13,104 bases of DNA from Rickettsiales bacterium (GCA_019749855.1 JAIEPI010000138.1:1-13104), one strand, 5' to 3'; shown: positions 6,371 through 12,936, counted from the stretch's first letter. The notes: generated by a model not told the origin, from the letters alone. Translations and numbers: made by a program.

Positions 6371-6628
6371 ATGACCCCTGACCAGAAAGAACTCGCCCGT
6401 CGTGCTCTCGGCCTGCCAAATAAGCAAAAGTGGTCTTATCGCAGGCACTTCGTGGTTGGCCCAGGCAGCGAGCACTACGAAAGCTGGATGGCTATGGTTG
6501 CCGCAGGGGAAGCCACCCTGAGCGGCGATGATCTATTTCATCTGACGCGGGCAGGGGCGCATGCGGCGTTGGAAAAGGGTGAGACGCTTTGCCCTGAGGA
6601 TTTTCCTGAAACTGAACTAACACTTTAA
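6371..6628 (+). CDS. Small phage hypothetical protein, 85 aa
   Basis: A small soluble protein starting MTPDQKELARRALGLPNKQK, with SYRRHFVVGPGSEHYESWMAM cut into a first half and DDLFHLTRAGAHAALEKGE in the second. The pattern LGLPNxxxxSYRxxFv...Y..W..MV...DLFxLTRAGAxxAL occurs in short proteins of many phages and prophages; the function is unknown. AACGGACGAACTT leads to the ATG at 6371, 13 bases after the previous stop. It is the last gene of the rightward module. An open frame extends further upstream into the preceding gene. Confidence 0.75.
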   Translation: MTPDQKELARRALGLPNKQKWSYRRHFVVGPGSEHYESWMAMVAAGEATLSGDDLFHLTRAGAHAALEKGETLCPEDFPETELTL

Positions 6629-6680
6629 AGGCTGCCGCCCCCTAATCCGCCCAATCAAACTCCTTAGGCGTTGCCAGCGG

Positions 6681-6884
6681 TCACTCCTCAACCTCTCCGC
6701 CCTCAACCTTAACACTGGCATGCGGCCCCTTTATCGTTGCCTCCTTGCCGGTGTGCGCGTTATAAACCGCAGTCAGTACGATCACCGCGAGGGCCAGAGC
6801 GATGCCTAAAATCTGGCAACCGGCGCACGTGTGTCCACTGATGGTTGTGGAGTCTTTTACGATTGATCTGTTGTAATACACCAT
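6681..6884 (-). CDS. Single-span small membrane protein, 67 aa
   Basis: The product has a polar N-terminus with a CAGC pair (about 20-23), one strong hydrophobic segment (about 24-42, ILGIALALAVIVLTAVYN region), and a short hydrophilic tail ending VEGGEVEE. The topology is coherent, which supports a genuine gene. The region upstream of the ATG is A-rich (AAAGAAAGAATAAAAAT) without a clear ribosome site. It converges on the 85-residue gene and is the last phage gene before the attachment site. No function can be given; a superinfection or envelope role would be speculation. Confidence 0.5.
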   Translation of the reverse strand: MVYYNRSIVKDSTTISGHTCAGCQILGIALALAVIVLTAVYNAHTGKEATIKGPHASVKVEGGEVEE

Positions 6885-6943
6885 ATTTTTATTCTTTCTT
6901 TATGATTGCCACGCGCCTTGTGAACGCCAATGAAAATGGAGAC

Positions 6944-6958
6944 TGTTGAACTTCAACA
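6944..6958. repeat. 15-bp perfect palindrome near the attachment site
   Basis: TGTTGAA-C-TTCAACA: 7-bp arms around a single base, in non-coding DNA 84 bases before the tRNA-derived sequence. It is the size of a dimeric protein operator or recombination accessory site. The flanking 6885-7041 shows no gene. Another short inverted repeat (GCGGAA 7020-7025 / TTCCGC 7038-7043) ends on the attachment core. Confidence 0.4.
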
Positions 6959-7041
6959 CTCCACTTGCTAACACACTGAAACAACGTTCATCGACCGTGA
7001 CGGGAATCTGCTGAAAAAGGCGGAAACGCTTTCAGGCTTCC

Positions 7042-7089
7042 GCGCTCATAACGCCTTGGCCGGGGGTTCAAATCCCTCTGCCCCCACCA
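7042..7089 (+). other. attR: 3' half of a tRNA(CAU) duplicated by phage integration
   Basis: The sequence has the second half of a class I tRNA. The anticodon loop CTCATAA is at 7045-7051 with anticodon CAT at 7047-7049, the 3' anticodon strand CGCCT at 7052-7056, a variable loop TGGCC, the T-stem GGGGG/CCCTC around TTCAAAT (7067-7073), the acceptor strand TGCCCCC at 7079-7085, discriminator A and CCA to 7089. The matching 5' half is absent: upstream, only three anticodon-stem pairs form (7042-7044 with 7052-7054), and no D-arm or GGGGGCA acceptor strand is present. This is what integration at a tRNA 3' end leaves behind. C rather than A at position 72 argues against initiator tRNA, so the target is elongator Met or Ile2. 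Confidence 0.8.
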
Positions 7090-7090
7090 G

Positions 7091-7226
7091 CCTACGCTCT
7101 GCGAGCTACGGCTCGGCAAGCCCTCGTCACGCCGAAGCTTTAGCGGAGGCGGAAGGCTTGACGGGGCGGAGATTGCAGCTAAGCGGAGGCTGTCGCGCCG
7201 AAGTTGCGAAGCAATGCAGGCGGACT
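7091..7226 (+). repeat. GC-rich hairpin tract between tRNA end and GIY-YIG gene
   Basis: Directly after the tRNA CCA, the DNA forms a series of short inverted repeats. CGAGC/GCTCG (7102-7106, 7111-7115) closes a TACG tetraloop. CGCC/GGCG pairs enclose an imperfect stem with TTGC-gaa-GCAA at its core (within 7196-7223). Short units are reused: GCCGAAG occurs at 7131 and 7198, and GCGGAGGC at 7143 and 7183. As RNA it could fold into two or more hairpins. It may act as processing or termination structure for the original tRNA transcript, or be part of a mobile unit with the next gene. Confidence 0.5.
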
Positions 7227-7237
7227 ATACTAGCAGC

Positions 7238-7477
7238 ATGAAATATGTTTACATCCTGCGAAGCATCACTTTTCCTGATCGGCATTATACCGGAATCACC
7301 GATGATCTCAAAACGCGGTTAGCACGGCATAATACAAAAGAAGTACCGCATACATCCAAATATGGGCCATGGCAGCTTAAAACGTATGTTGCTTTTTCGG
7401 ATGAGAAGCAGGCATTCGAATTTGAAAAATATCTTAAAACCGCTTCAGGCAGAGCCTTCGCAAAAAAAAGATTATGA
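7238..7477 (+). CDS. GIY-YIG domain protein (UPF0213/URI type)
   Basis: A 79-residue single-domain protein of the GIY-YIG nuclease superfamily. Visible motifs: YVYIL at 3-7 (the GIY strand), YTG at 17-19 (the YIG strand), Arg27 or Arg30 in the following helix, and the metal-binding Glu63 in the ExxLK helix (EKYLK at 63-67). Stand-alone proteins of this size are common in bacteria, and their DNA substrate and role are mostly unknown. The start at 7238 is chosen because the domain begins there; the frame upstream (from 7214) is part of the hairpin tract. It is host DNA outside the prophage, originally just downstream of the tRNA target. Confidence 0.8.
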   Translation: MKYVYILRSITFPDRHYTGITDDLKTRLARHNTKEVPHTSKYGPWQLKTYVAFSDEKQAFEFEKYLKTASGRAFAKKRL

Positions 7478-7704
7478 CCTTAAAAGTCACTCATGAAATA
7501 GCTGCTGATCTGCAGCGCGTAGAGGGTCTTTTGCAATAAATACTCAACTTATAATCGCATAAAATAATCTGCCTGATCGCATTAAAACACGTCATGCAGC
7601 AAAAACAGCATGTCGCAATGCGCTGGCTAGAAAATGCTCACAGCTAGCACATGGCGTGCGTGCGGCGTTTAAACTCCGCAGTGATATTGTGCGGAAATGC
7701 CGAA
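7478..7704. other. Intergenic region between GIY-YIG gene and spt
   Basis: No open frame with a plausible product was seen here. It holds the 3' flanks of two convergent genes. Weak inverted repeats are present (GCTGC/GCAGC at 7501-7516; TGCGG/CCGCA near 7662-7681), none followed by a proper T-tract. Confidence 0.5.
7593..7612 (-). terminator. Possible terminator of the ceramide operon
   Basis: CATGC (7593-7597) and GCATG (7608-7612) form a stem with one further G-C pair across a mismatch and an A/T-rich loop. Read leftward it is followed after three bases by TGTTTTAA. It lies about 95 bases beyond the spt stop. The stem is short and the T-run is imperfect, so this is a tentative call. Confidence 0.3.
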
Positions 7705-8901
7705 TTAGGCGGCTTGCTCAAACTGCTGGCGAAGCTTACCAAACACTGAGAGAACGGTGTTGATTTCCTCTTCGGTATGCAATGCGCAGACAGAGCATCG
7801 CAGCAGGCAGAAGTTGGTGGGTGTGGCAGGCGGCAAGGCAAGGTTGACATACACGCCATGCGCGAGCAGCTGCTTCCAGAAATGCAGGCCTTCTTCGACG
7901 CTTGGCATCTGAATACCGATTACGGGTGTTTTTTCTGGCCCCACTTTGAAACCAAGCGCTATCAGGCCGCTATAAAGCTGGTCGGCATTGCGCCACAGTG
8001 CCCGACGCAGCTCTGGTTTTTCTTCGATATGCCGTAGATTCACAGCCGCGGCAGCGACCACGGAAGGAGGAAGTGATGCAGTGAAAATGTATGAACGTGC
8101 CGTGACTCGCAGAGCGTCCATAGCGTCGTGGTTTGATACGCAGAATCCACCAATAGTGCCGACGCTTTTAGAGAAGGTCCCGATGATGAAATCAACGTCG
8201 TCTTCCAGTCCTGCTTCTTCGACGAGGCCACGACCTTTTTCACCCAGCACACCAAGCGAGTGCGCTTCGTCAACCATCACGTAGCAGCCATGTTTTTTAG
8301 CCACCTCTGTCATCTCACTGAGAGGCGCCTTATCGCCGATCATGGAGTAGATCCCCTCCACAATCAGTAGTTTGTTGCGACCAGCTGGAAGCCGCGCGAG
8401 TCGCTTATCGAGATCTGCCGCATCATTGTGCTTAAAGCGGATCACCGTGGCATTACCAAGCTTGCAACCATCGTAAATGCTGGCATGGGAGTCGGCGTCA
8501 ATGAGCAGGTAATCATCTTGACCGGCAATGGCTGAAATGAAGCCGACATTCGCCTGATAACCAGTGGTGAAAAGAATTGCATGTTTTTTGTCGTAAAACG
8601 CGGCGAGTTGTTTTTCGAGTGCTTCATGGATCGTGTAGTTGCCATTAGCAACCCGTGAGCCTGTGGAACCCGTGCCGCTTGCCGCCAGTGTCTCAGTGGC
8701 GATGGCTAAGGCTTCATCGTTAAATGTCAGGCCGAGATAGTTGTTAGTGCCAAGCAGGATGGTTGGTTTTCCAGCAATGATAGCACGTGTTGGGCTTTCA
8801 ATGCTCTCCATGCGAACAGCGAGTGGATTGATACCGCACGCGTCGATTGCGGAAGAAATTTGTGCTTCAAACGGTTTAAATTTATCTAATAAATCATTCA
8901 T
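7705..8901 (-). CDS. spt: Serine palmitoyltransferase
   Basis: A 398-residue PLP-dependent alpha-oxoamine synthase that condenses L-serine with an acyl thioester to 3-ketosphinganine, the first step of sphingolipid synthesis. Family marks: GTGSTGSRVANG (about 76-87), DSHASIYDG with the PLP-stacking His139, DEAHS with Asp211 and His214, and GTFSKSVGTIGG with the Schiff-base Lys245. The SKSVGTxGGFCVSNH run, ASLPPSVVA and the C-terminal PPATP...LLRCS match the Sphingomonas enzyme closely, which favours it over AONS (BioF) or KBL, and the length agrees. AGGGA stands 7 bases before the ATG at 8901, which overlaps the ACP stop (ATGA). A start six codons earlier is possible but less likely. Confidence 0.93.
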   Translation of the reverse strand: MNDLLDKFKPFEAQISSAIDACGINPLAVRMESIESPTRAIIAGKPTILLGTNNYLGLTFNDEALAIATETLAASGTGSTGSRVANGNYTIHEALEKQLAAFYDKKHAILFTTGYQANVGFISAIAGQDDYLLIDADSHASIYDGCKLGNATVIRFKHNDAADLDKRLARLPAGRNKLLIVEGIYSMIGDKAPLSEMTEVAKKHGCYVMVDEAHSLGVLGEKGRGLVEEAGLEDDVDFIIGTFSKSVGTIGGFCVSNHDAMDALRVTARSYIFTASLPPSVVAAAAVNLRHIEEKPELRRALWRNADQLYSGLIALGFKVGPEKTPVIGIQMPSVEEGLHFWKQLLAHGVYVNLALPPATPTNFCLLRCSVCALHTEEEINTVLSVFGKLRQQFEQAA

Positions 8902-9158
8902 GCGGTATTCCCTGTGCATTTTAAGTTCACTAGCGCTGCGATCTGGCCAATGGTTCGCAGATCCGCCAACTCATTTAACGGTATGCTGACATCAAAACGG
9001 TCTTCAAGCGCAAACACCAGTTCCATGATGGCCAGCGAGTCCGCATGCAGATCGGTAGTAATGTCGGTATCAGCGCTCAGAGGTAATTTTTCGTCGTTCA
9101 CTTTTTCCAGCTGATCAATGATGACCTTTACGATGGCAGTGAATTCTGTCGAAGTCAT
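8898..9158 (-). CDS. acpR: Dedicated acyl carrier protein of the ceramide operon
   Basis: An 86-residue carrier protein. The phosphopantetheine attachment site is Ser41 in DLHADSLAIMEL, followed by the acidic recognition helix (ALEDRFDVSIP), which fits type II ACPs though the usual house-keeping DSLD reads DSLA here. In Caulobacter an ACP encoded beside spt is needed for ceramide synthesis, and by analogy this one would take an acyl group from the neighbouring acyl-AMP ligase and deliver it to Spt. The ATG at 9158 was chosen; the frame extends to a TTG at 9203 with no support. The preceding 111 bases (9159-9269) are AT-rich and non-coding, the only gap in the operon, and could hold an internal promoter, but I see no good one. 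The stop overlaps spt. Confidence 0.88.
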   Translation of the reverse strand: MTSTEFTAIVKVIIDQLEKVNDEKLPLSADTDITTDLHADSLAIMELVFALEDRFDVSIPLNELADLRTIGQIAALVNLKCTGNTA

Positions 9159-9269
9159 GGGGTGTAGGTCTCGTTGTTTTTTAGGTTTGAGTGTGTCGAA
9201 CAATCGGTATAATTTTATGTATAGCTTTTTTACGTGTGAGCAACGTGAAAATGAAGAAGAACTTCTTTT

Positions 9270-10208
9270 TTACGACGGTTCGTCTGAGAGTTCCAGCATT
9301 AAAGCGAAACCCTGCTGCAATGTTTTTTCAGGCATCCAGCCAGTTGCAGCGATAAAGTCTGTTGGATCGGCTGACCAATCAGCATGAGAAATTTCTCTTA
9401 TTTTCCCAATGGATATGAAGGCTGGGTGGCGGGTAAGCCATGCCCAGCTTTGCGCCACACAGGCCACGCCAATCGCCAGAGCTATGGGTAGCCGGTGCAG
9501 TGAAATTCGCTGGCGAAGTATTTTTTCTGCACTGGCGATAATCTCTGGCCACTCGTAACCTACCTTGTGGTCGCCCAGCTCATAGATAGCACCTGTGGGC
9601 AACTGATCGCTTTCCATCCAGGCGATGATGGCACCCACCAGATCATCGACATAAAGCATGGCGACTGTTGATTTTCGGCGTACTGGCAACCACACATGTC
9701 CACGGCGGAGCATGTTCAACAGCGGCAAACTGTTGACATCTTTGGGGCCATATATGGCTGGCGGACGAAGAATGTCGTAAGCAAGGCCCTCAACGGCACG
9801 AAGCTGTTGTTCTGCGGCACGTTTACTTGCGGCGTATGGTGAGAGTTGTGGTTCGCGGGCAGCGAGGCTGGAGGTGAACAGGAATTTCTTGCAACCAGCG
9901 TTCAATGCCGCATGTGCGAGTGCCACGGTGGCGGTGCAGTTGACACGAAAAAAATCAGCACGCCGATTCGCCAGCACCAGCCCACCGACATGCAGTACAA
10001 TATCTGCCCCATGAACCAGCGCATCCCTGTCAGCAGCTTCGATAAGCGAGCCTGTGATTCGGATAAGATTCGGGTGATCGGGCAGGGGGGTTCGGTGTTG
10101 TAAGGCGCGAACTGTATAGCCACGGGCAAGCAGCGTTTGCAGTAATCGACTGCCGATAAAACCTGATGCCCCGGTGCACGCAACCGTTATGCCGTCTCCA
10201 CGTCGCAT
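9270..10208 (-). CDS. cerR: NAD(P)-dependent epimerase/dehydratase-type reductase, ceramide reductase CerR-like
   Basis: A 312-residue extended short-chain dehydrogenase. The Rossmann nucleotide-binding motif is TGASGFIG at 12-19, the catalytic residues are Ser113/Ser114 (FTSS) and the YxxxK pair Tyr125/Lys129 (SPYAASK), and RPPAIYGP (148-155) and YVDDL (186-190) are typical of the family. A hydrophobic stretch at 239-252 could touch the membrane. In Caulobacter the equally placed gene cerR encodes the enzyme that reduces the 3-oxo group of the ceramide precursor. The function here is inferred from family and exact gene order. The start overlaps the ligase gene by 22 bases, with GGGAG just upstream of the ATG. 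Confidence 0.82.
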   Translation of the reverse strand: MRRGDGITVACTGASGFIGSRLLQTLLARGYTVRALQHRTPLPDHPNLIRITGSLIEAADRDALVHGADIVLHVGGLVLANRRADFFRVNCTATVALAHAALNAGCKKFLFTSSLAAREPQLSPYAASKRAAEQQLRAVEGLAYDILRPPAIYGPKDVNSLPLLNMLRRGHVWLPVRRKSTVAMLYVDDLVGAIIAWMESDQLPTGAIYELGDHKVGYEWPEIIASAEKILRQRISLHRLPIALAIGVACVAQSWAWLTRHPAFISIGKIREISHADWSADPTDFIAATGWMPEKTLQQGFALMLELSDEPS

Positions 10209-11983
10209 AGCTCTCCCGCGATATAGGCACGTTTTGCTTTGGCGCGGCTCAGTTTACCGGAGGTGGTGAATGGCAAGCTTCCTGATGGGATAAGCACGAC
10301 TTTCACGTCAACCCCCCCATTGCGAAACACGGCGGCGTGAATGCGGTGGCGCAGATCCGTACGAGCAGTAGAATCCGTCAGGCGGCAATGTGCCAGCAAC
10401 ACGGCATGCTCCTTGCCATGTGCGTCTTCTACTGCAAAAGCGGCGGTATCGCGTGATCGCAGCTCGGGAATTTCATTCTCAGCATGCCACTCAATATCTT
10501 GAGGCCAGATGTTTCGTCCATTCAGAATGATAAGATCTTTCTGCCGCCCCGTGATGACGAGCTGCCCCTCTGTGATGTAGCCCATATCACCCGTGTTCAG
10601 CCAGTTGAATTCGTCAATGACCTGACGGGTGTCTTCTTCATGTTCAAAATAGCCGCTCATCAGGCTGGGCCCTTTGATTAACACAGCACCGACATGCCGC
10701 TCGTCAAGTACAGAGCCTGCTTCATCACGGATCTGTAATTCATAGCCAGGCAGTGGCCTGCCGCAACCTGCAAGTTGTCGCATATTGTTGGGATTAATTG
10801 GGTCCGCAGCGCGAACCATGCCTCCTTCTACAAGGGATGTTTTATCAACCGTATCAATAAACACACCTTGATCAAGGTCGGTAAAGCTGAAAGCAAGTGT
10901 GATTTCAGCCAGGCCATAACTAGGAACAAACGCCTCGGCTTTAAAACCTACGTCCCCGAAGGTACGCACAAAATTCGCGATGATTTCCGGCTGCACCATT
11001 TCACCACCGATGCCTGCCGCGCGCCAACAGGAGAGGTCAAGATCAAGGTTTGAGCGGTTGGCCGCTCGCCGTGAGCAGACCTCGTAACCGAAGGTGGGGC
11101 TGAACGAGAGTGTGCAACGATTACGCGAAATAATCTCCAGCCACAGCATGGGACGTCTGGCGAAGTTGTCTGTGTTGATGAAGTCGATCGACATCTGGCA
11201 AGTGAGTGGGATCAGCAGGAAACCGATCAGCCCCATATCATGATAGAATGGCAGCCAGGAGGCGCATCGATCCCCTTCGTGCATTTGCAGACCATGCTCC
11301 GCCACTGCCTGCGCATTTGCCATGAAAGCCTGCTGGGTAATGATGACGCCCAGCGGGAATCGCGTGCTGCCTGACGAGTACTGAATATGCGATTCCTCTT
11401 CCGCCGTAAACGGTTGCAACATGTGTAGTGGCGCCGCAGGTCCAGCCAGCACATCTGCATTAGTGCCAACCAGTAACATGGGTGTGGCTTCCAGCGCTAC
11501 GTTCAGATCCGCCAGATGTTCAGGCAAGCCAAGTGCCACGATGGCTTTCGAGGAGGCAAGAACGCGTTTGAGCTGCGCCTGATACCCAATACGTCCACCC
11601 AGTCCGGTCACTACAGGCAGCGGTACGCAGAGCAGTCCGGCATACTGGCAGGCGAAAAAGGCAATGATGAATTGTGGTGTCATGCTCGCGACCACGCCGA
11701 TACGTGCGCCACGAGTCAGGCCAAGGCCAAGAAGATGCTGCGCCATCTCGCGGGCGCGCGTCTGTAGTGTCTCATAGGTGAGTGCTTCTTCCAGACGGCC
11801 CTTTGCGTCATAGAAATTAAGGCCAGTTTCACCCTGAGCAGCATAATCCAGTGCTTCAACTAGTGTCGAAAACATCGCTCGCCTGAGCGGAAGTTGCGTG
11901 TTTCTGGTGGGGGTTGGTTGCGGCTCGCAAGCTACTGGAGCGATTGCCGATGCGGGTTCGGCAGAATTAACATTAGACAACAC
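10187..11983 (-). CDS. aasR: Fatty acyl-AMP ligase / acyl-ACP synthetase, AasR-like
   Basis: A 598-residue adenylate-forming enzyme that would activate a fatty acid and load it on the neighbouring carrier. Motifs: the P-loop YSSGSTRFPLGV at 202-213, FYHDMGLIG (246-254), YGLAEITLAF (356-365), TGD at 464-466, GRQKDLIILNGRNIWPQDIEW (cut: 479-499) in the FAAL style, and the A10 lysine Lys577 in TSGK. The P-loop has Leu211 where most family members have Lys. NIWPQDIE rather than a CoA-ligase pattern suggests an ACP-directed FAAL. The start is GTG at 11983 with only weak GAGAG upstream; the next ATG (codon 38) would cut into LPLRRAMFSTLVEALDYAA, which looks like conserved family sequence. First gene of the operon. 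Confidence 0.85.
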   Translation of the reverse strand: MLSNVNSAEPASAIAPVACEPQPTPTRNTQLPLRRAMFSTLVEALDYAAQGETGLNFYDAKGRLEEALTYETLQTRAREMAQHLLGLGLTRGARIGVVASMTPQFIIAFFACQYAGLLCVPLPVVTGLGGRIGYQAQLKRVLASSKAIVALGLPEHLADLNVALEATPMLLVGTNADVLAGPAAPLHMLQPFTAEEESHIQYSSGSTRFPLGVIITQQAFMANAQAVAEHGLQMHEGDRCASWLPFYHDMGLIGFLLIPLTCQMSIDFINTDNFARRPMLWLEIISRNRCTLSFSPTFGYEVCSRRAANRSNLDLDLSCWRAAGIGGEMVQPEIIANFVRTFGDVGFKAEAFVPSYGLAEITLAFSFTDLDQGVFIDTVDKTSLVEGGMVRAADPINPNNMRQLAGCGRPLPGYELQIRDEAGSVLDERHVGAVLIKGPSLMSGYFEHEEDTRQVIDEFNWLNTGDMGYITEGQLVITGRQKDLIILNGRNIWPQDIEWHAENEIPELRSRDTAAFAVEDAHGKEHAVLLAHCRLTDSTARTDLRHRIHAAVFRNGGVDVKVVLIPSGSLPFTTSGKLSRAKAKRAYIAGELCDVETA

Positions 11984-12075
11984 AGAAATGACTCTCAGAA
12001 AAAAAGATCAACGTAACGTAAACGATGAACATACAATCAATATCAGCGAATGGCAATAACCTTACCATATCTATG

Positions 12076-12104
12076 ATTATAAGTCGTGCTGAGCCCACCT
12101 GTGG
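12076..12104 (-). promoter_or_regulatory. Candidate promoter of the ceramide operon
   Basis: Read leftward, a perfect -10 box TATAAT lies at 12081-12076, 93 bases before the ligase start. The -35 position (12104-12099) reads CCACAG, a poor match, so an activator or another sigma factor may be needed. The rest of 11984-12183 holds no gene. Confidence 0.4.
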
Positions 12105-12118
12105 CCATAAAGTGGCCA
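12102..12118. repeat. TGGCCA inverted repeat at the -35 region
   Basis: TGGCCA at 12102-12107 and again at 12113-12118, five bases apart. Each unit is itself a palindrome, so together they form both a direct and an inverted repeat (6-bp stem, loop TAAAG). It touches the -35 position of the candidate ceramide promoter, where an activator or repressor would bind. It could instead be a weak terminator for the nucleotidyltransferase gene, but no T-run follows on that strand. Confidence 0.4.
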
Positions 12119-12183
12119 ATTCTCTCTGGTGGAATCATTGCTTTTAAGTTTCAGGTGGTTGAAGCGGCATGGATTCTTGAGGA

Positions 12184-12936
12184 CTAGGCAAGCTTGGAGT
12201 CTCTCCAATCCTTAACCATCAGGCAGGCTTGCTCATAATCCACTGGAAAATCAATTTCACACCAATGATCTGAGGGCACTTCGGCTGTTTGGATATGGAT
12301 GTGTGGCGCCAAACGATTGATGACGGAGAGATACCATAGGTTGGTACCGTCCGGCGCGCTGATGGAAACCTCTGTCATTTGTCTGAACGAATCAATGCCA
12401 TCCCCCTTGAAGCACATCATGCCAATGGATTCAGCGTTCACTTCCGTGGTGCTGAGTGACTTCCCTACCTGTAATAGTTGTGAGCCCTCACGAATGACTT
12501 TCATATCATCGGCATCGTATCGCGGCTTTTGTGATACGGCGAGTGTGATAGGTGCCACTGCTTCGGCCAGTAACTGTTTTGCCACCTGCGCCGTAAAAAG
12601 AGTATCGCCATTCACGATCATGAAGGCTTGATCGCCTGCTTCAATATGTTTTAGCGCTAGCCAGACGCTCCCGAGATTATCGGCTACCTTAAAAAAAGGA
12701 TTGAAAATAGTGTGCCATTTTGCATGGCCCTTGTATTTCAACAAATCCTCTGAAACCAGTGGAGCATGAAATCCGGTGACAATCAGAATCTCACTGACGC
12801 CGGCTGATTCCAGTGCACGCATTTGCAGTCGTAGCACCGATTCACCCGCACCCACATCAAGCAAACATTTGGGGTTGGATTCAGTGAGTGGAAGCAATCG
12901 ACTGCCTTGTCCGGCACTAAGAATAATTGCTTTCAC
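12184..12936 (-). CDS. Sugar-phosphate/phospho-alcohol nucleotidyltransferase (NTP_transferase fold)
   Basis: A 250-residue enzyme that would join an NTP to a phosphorylated substrate. LSAGQGSRLLPLT (6-18) with Arg13, and Lys23 in NPKCLL form the nucleotide-binding loop; NGDTLF (109-114) gives the metal ligand Asp111, and EIDFPVDYEQA (227-237) the second ligand Asp229. NPFFKVADNLGSVWLAL (79-95) resembles the region of choline-phosphate cytidylyltransferase-like members that have N-P-x-x-x-x-x-N-L-x-S. The start is GTG with AGAAGGA upstream. It stands before the ceramide operon on the same strand, so a role in head-group activation, as for Caulobacter CpgD (phosphoglycerate cytidylyltransferase), is attractive. 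Orthology is not established, and a capsule or LPS sugar role is the main alternative. Confidence 0.8.
   Translation of the reverse strand: MKAIILSAGQGSRLLPLTESNPKCLLDVGAGESVLRLQMRALESAGVSEILIVTGFHAPLVSEDLLKYKGHAKWHTIFNPFFKVADNLGSVWLALKHIEAGDQAFMIVNGDTLFTAQVAKQLLAEAVAPITLAVSQKPRYDADDMKVIREGSQLLQVGKSLSTTEVNAESIGMMCFKGDGIDSFRQMTEVSISAPDGTNLWYLSVINRLAPHIHIQTAEVPSDHWCEIDFPVDYEQACLMVKDWRDSKLA

Larger units (their letters stand above)
1..7089. mobile_element. Right-hand part of a prophage
   Basis: The stretch holds a tail fibre gene, a complete lysis cassette, a phage-type serine recombinase and a run of small overlapping genes, several of which resemble recurrent phage hypotheticals. It ends exactly where a tRNA 3' half without its 5' half appears, which is how a phage integrated in a tRNA gene ends. 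Late genes (tail, lysis) read rightward. Two further modules lie between the lysis genes and the attachment site, the place where accessory (moron) genes usually sit. The left end, the structural genes and any tyrosine integrase are outside the window. Completeness and activity of the prophage cannot be judged. Confidence 0.85.

Noticed and set aside
7056..7241. 61-residue plus-strand frame reading through the tRNA end and hairpin tract
   Set aside because: It starts inside the tRNA T-arm region and is encoded by the repeat units; its Ser/Arg/Ala-rich sequence is what such tracts give by chance.
9252..9269. AAGAA/TTCTT inverted repeat followed by T's after cerR, considered as a terminator
   Set aside because: The stem is only A-T rich with a single G-C pair, and the T-run is on the strand opposite to the operon.
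11227..11469. 80-residue minus-strand frame inside the acyl-AMP ligase gene
   Set aside because: It is an out-of-frame shadow of a region containing the ligase P-loop motif.
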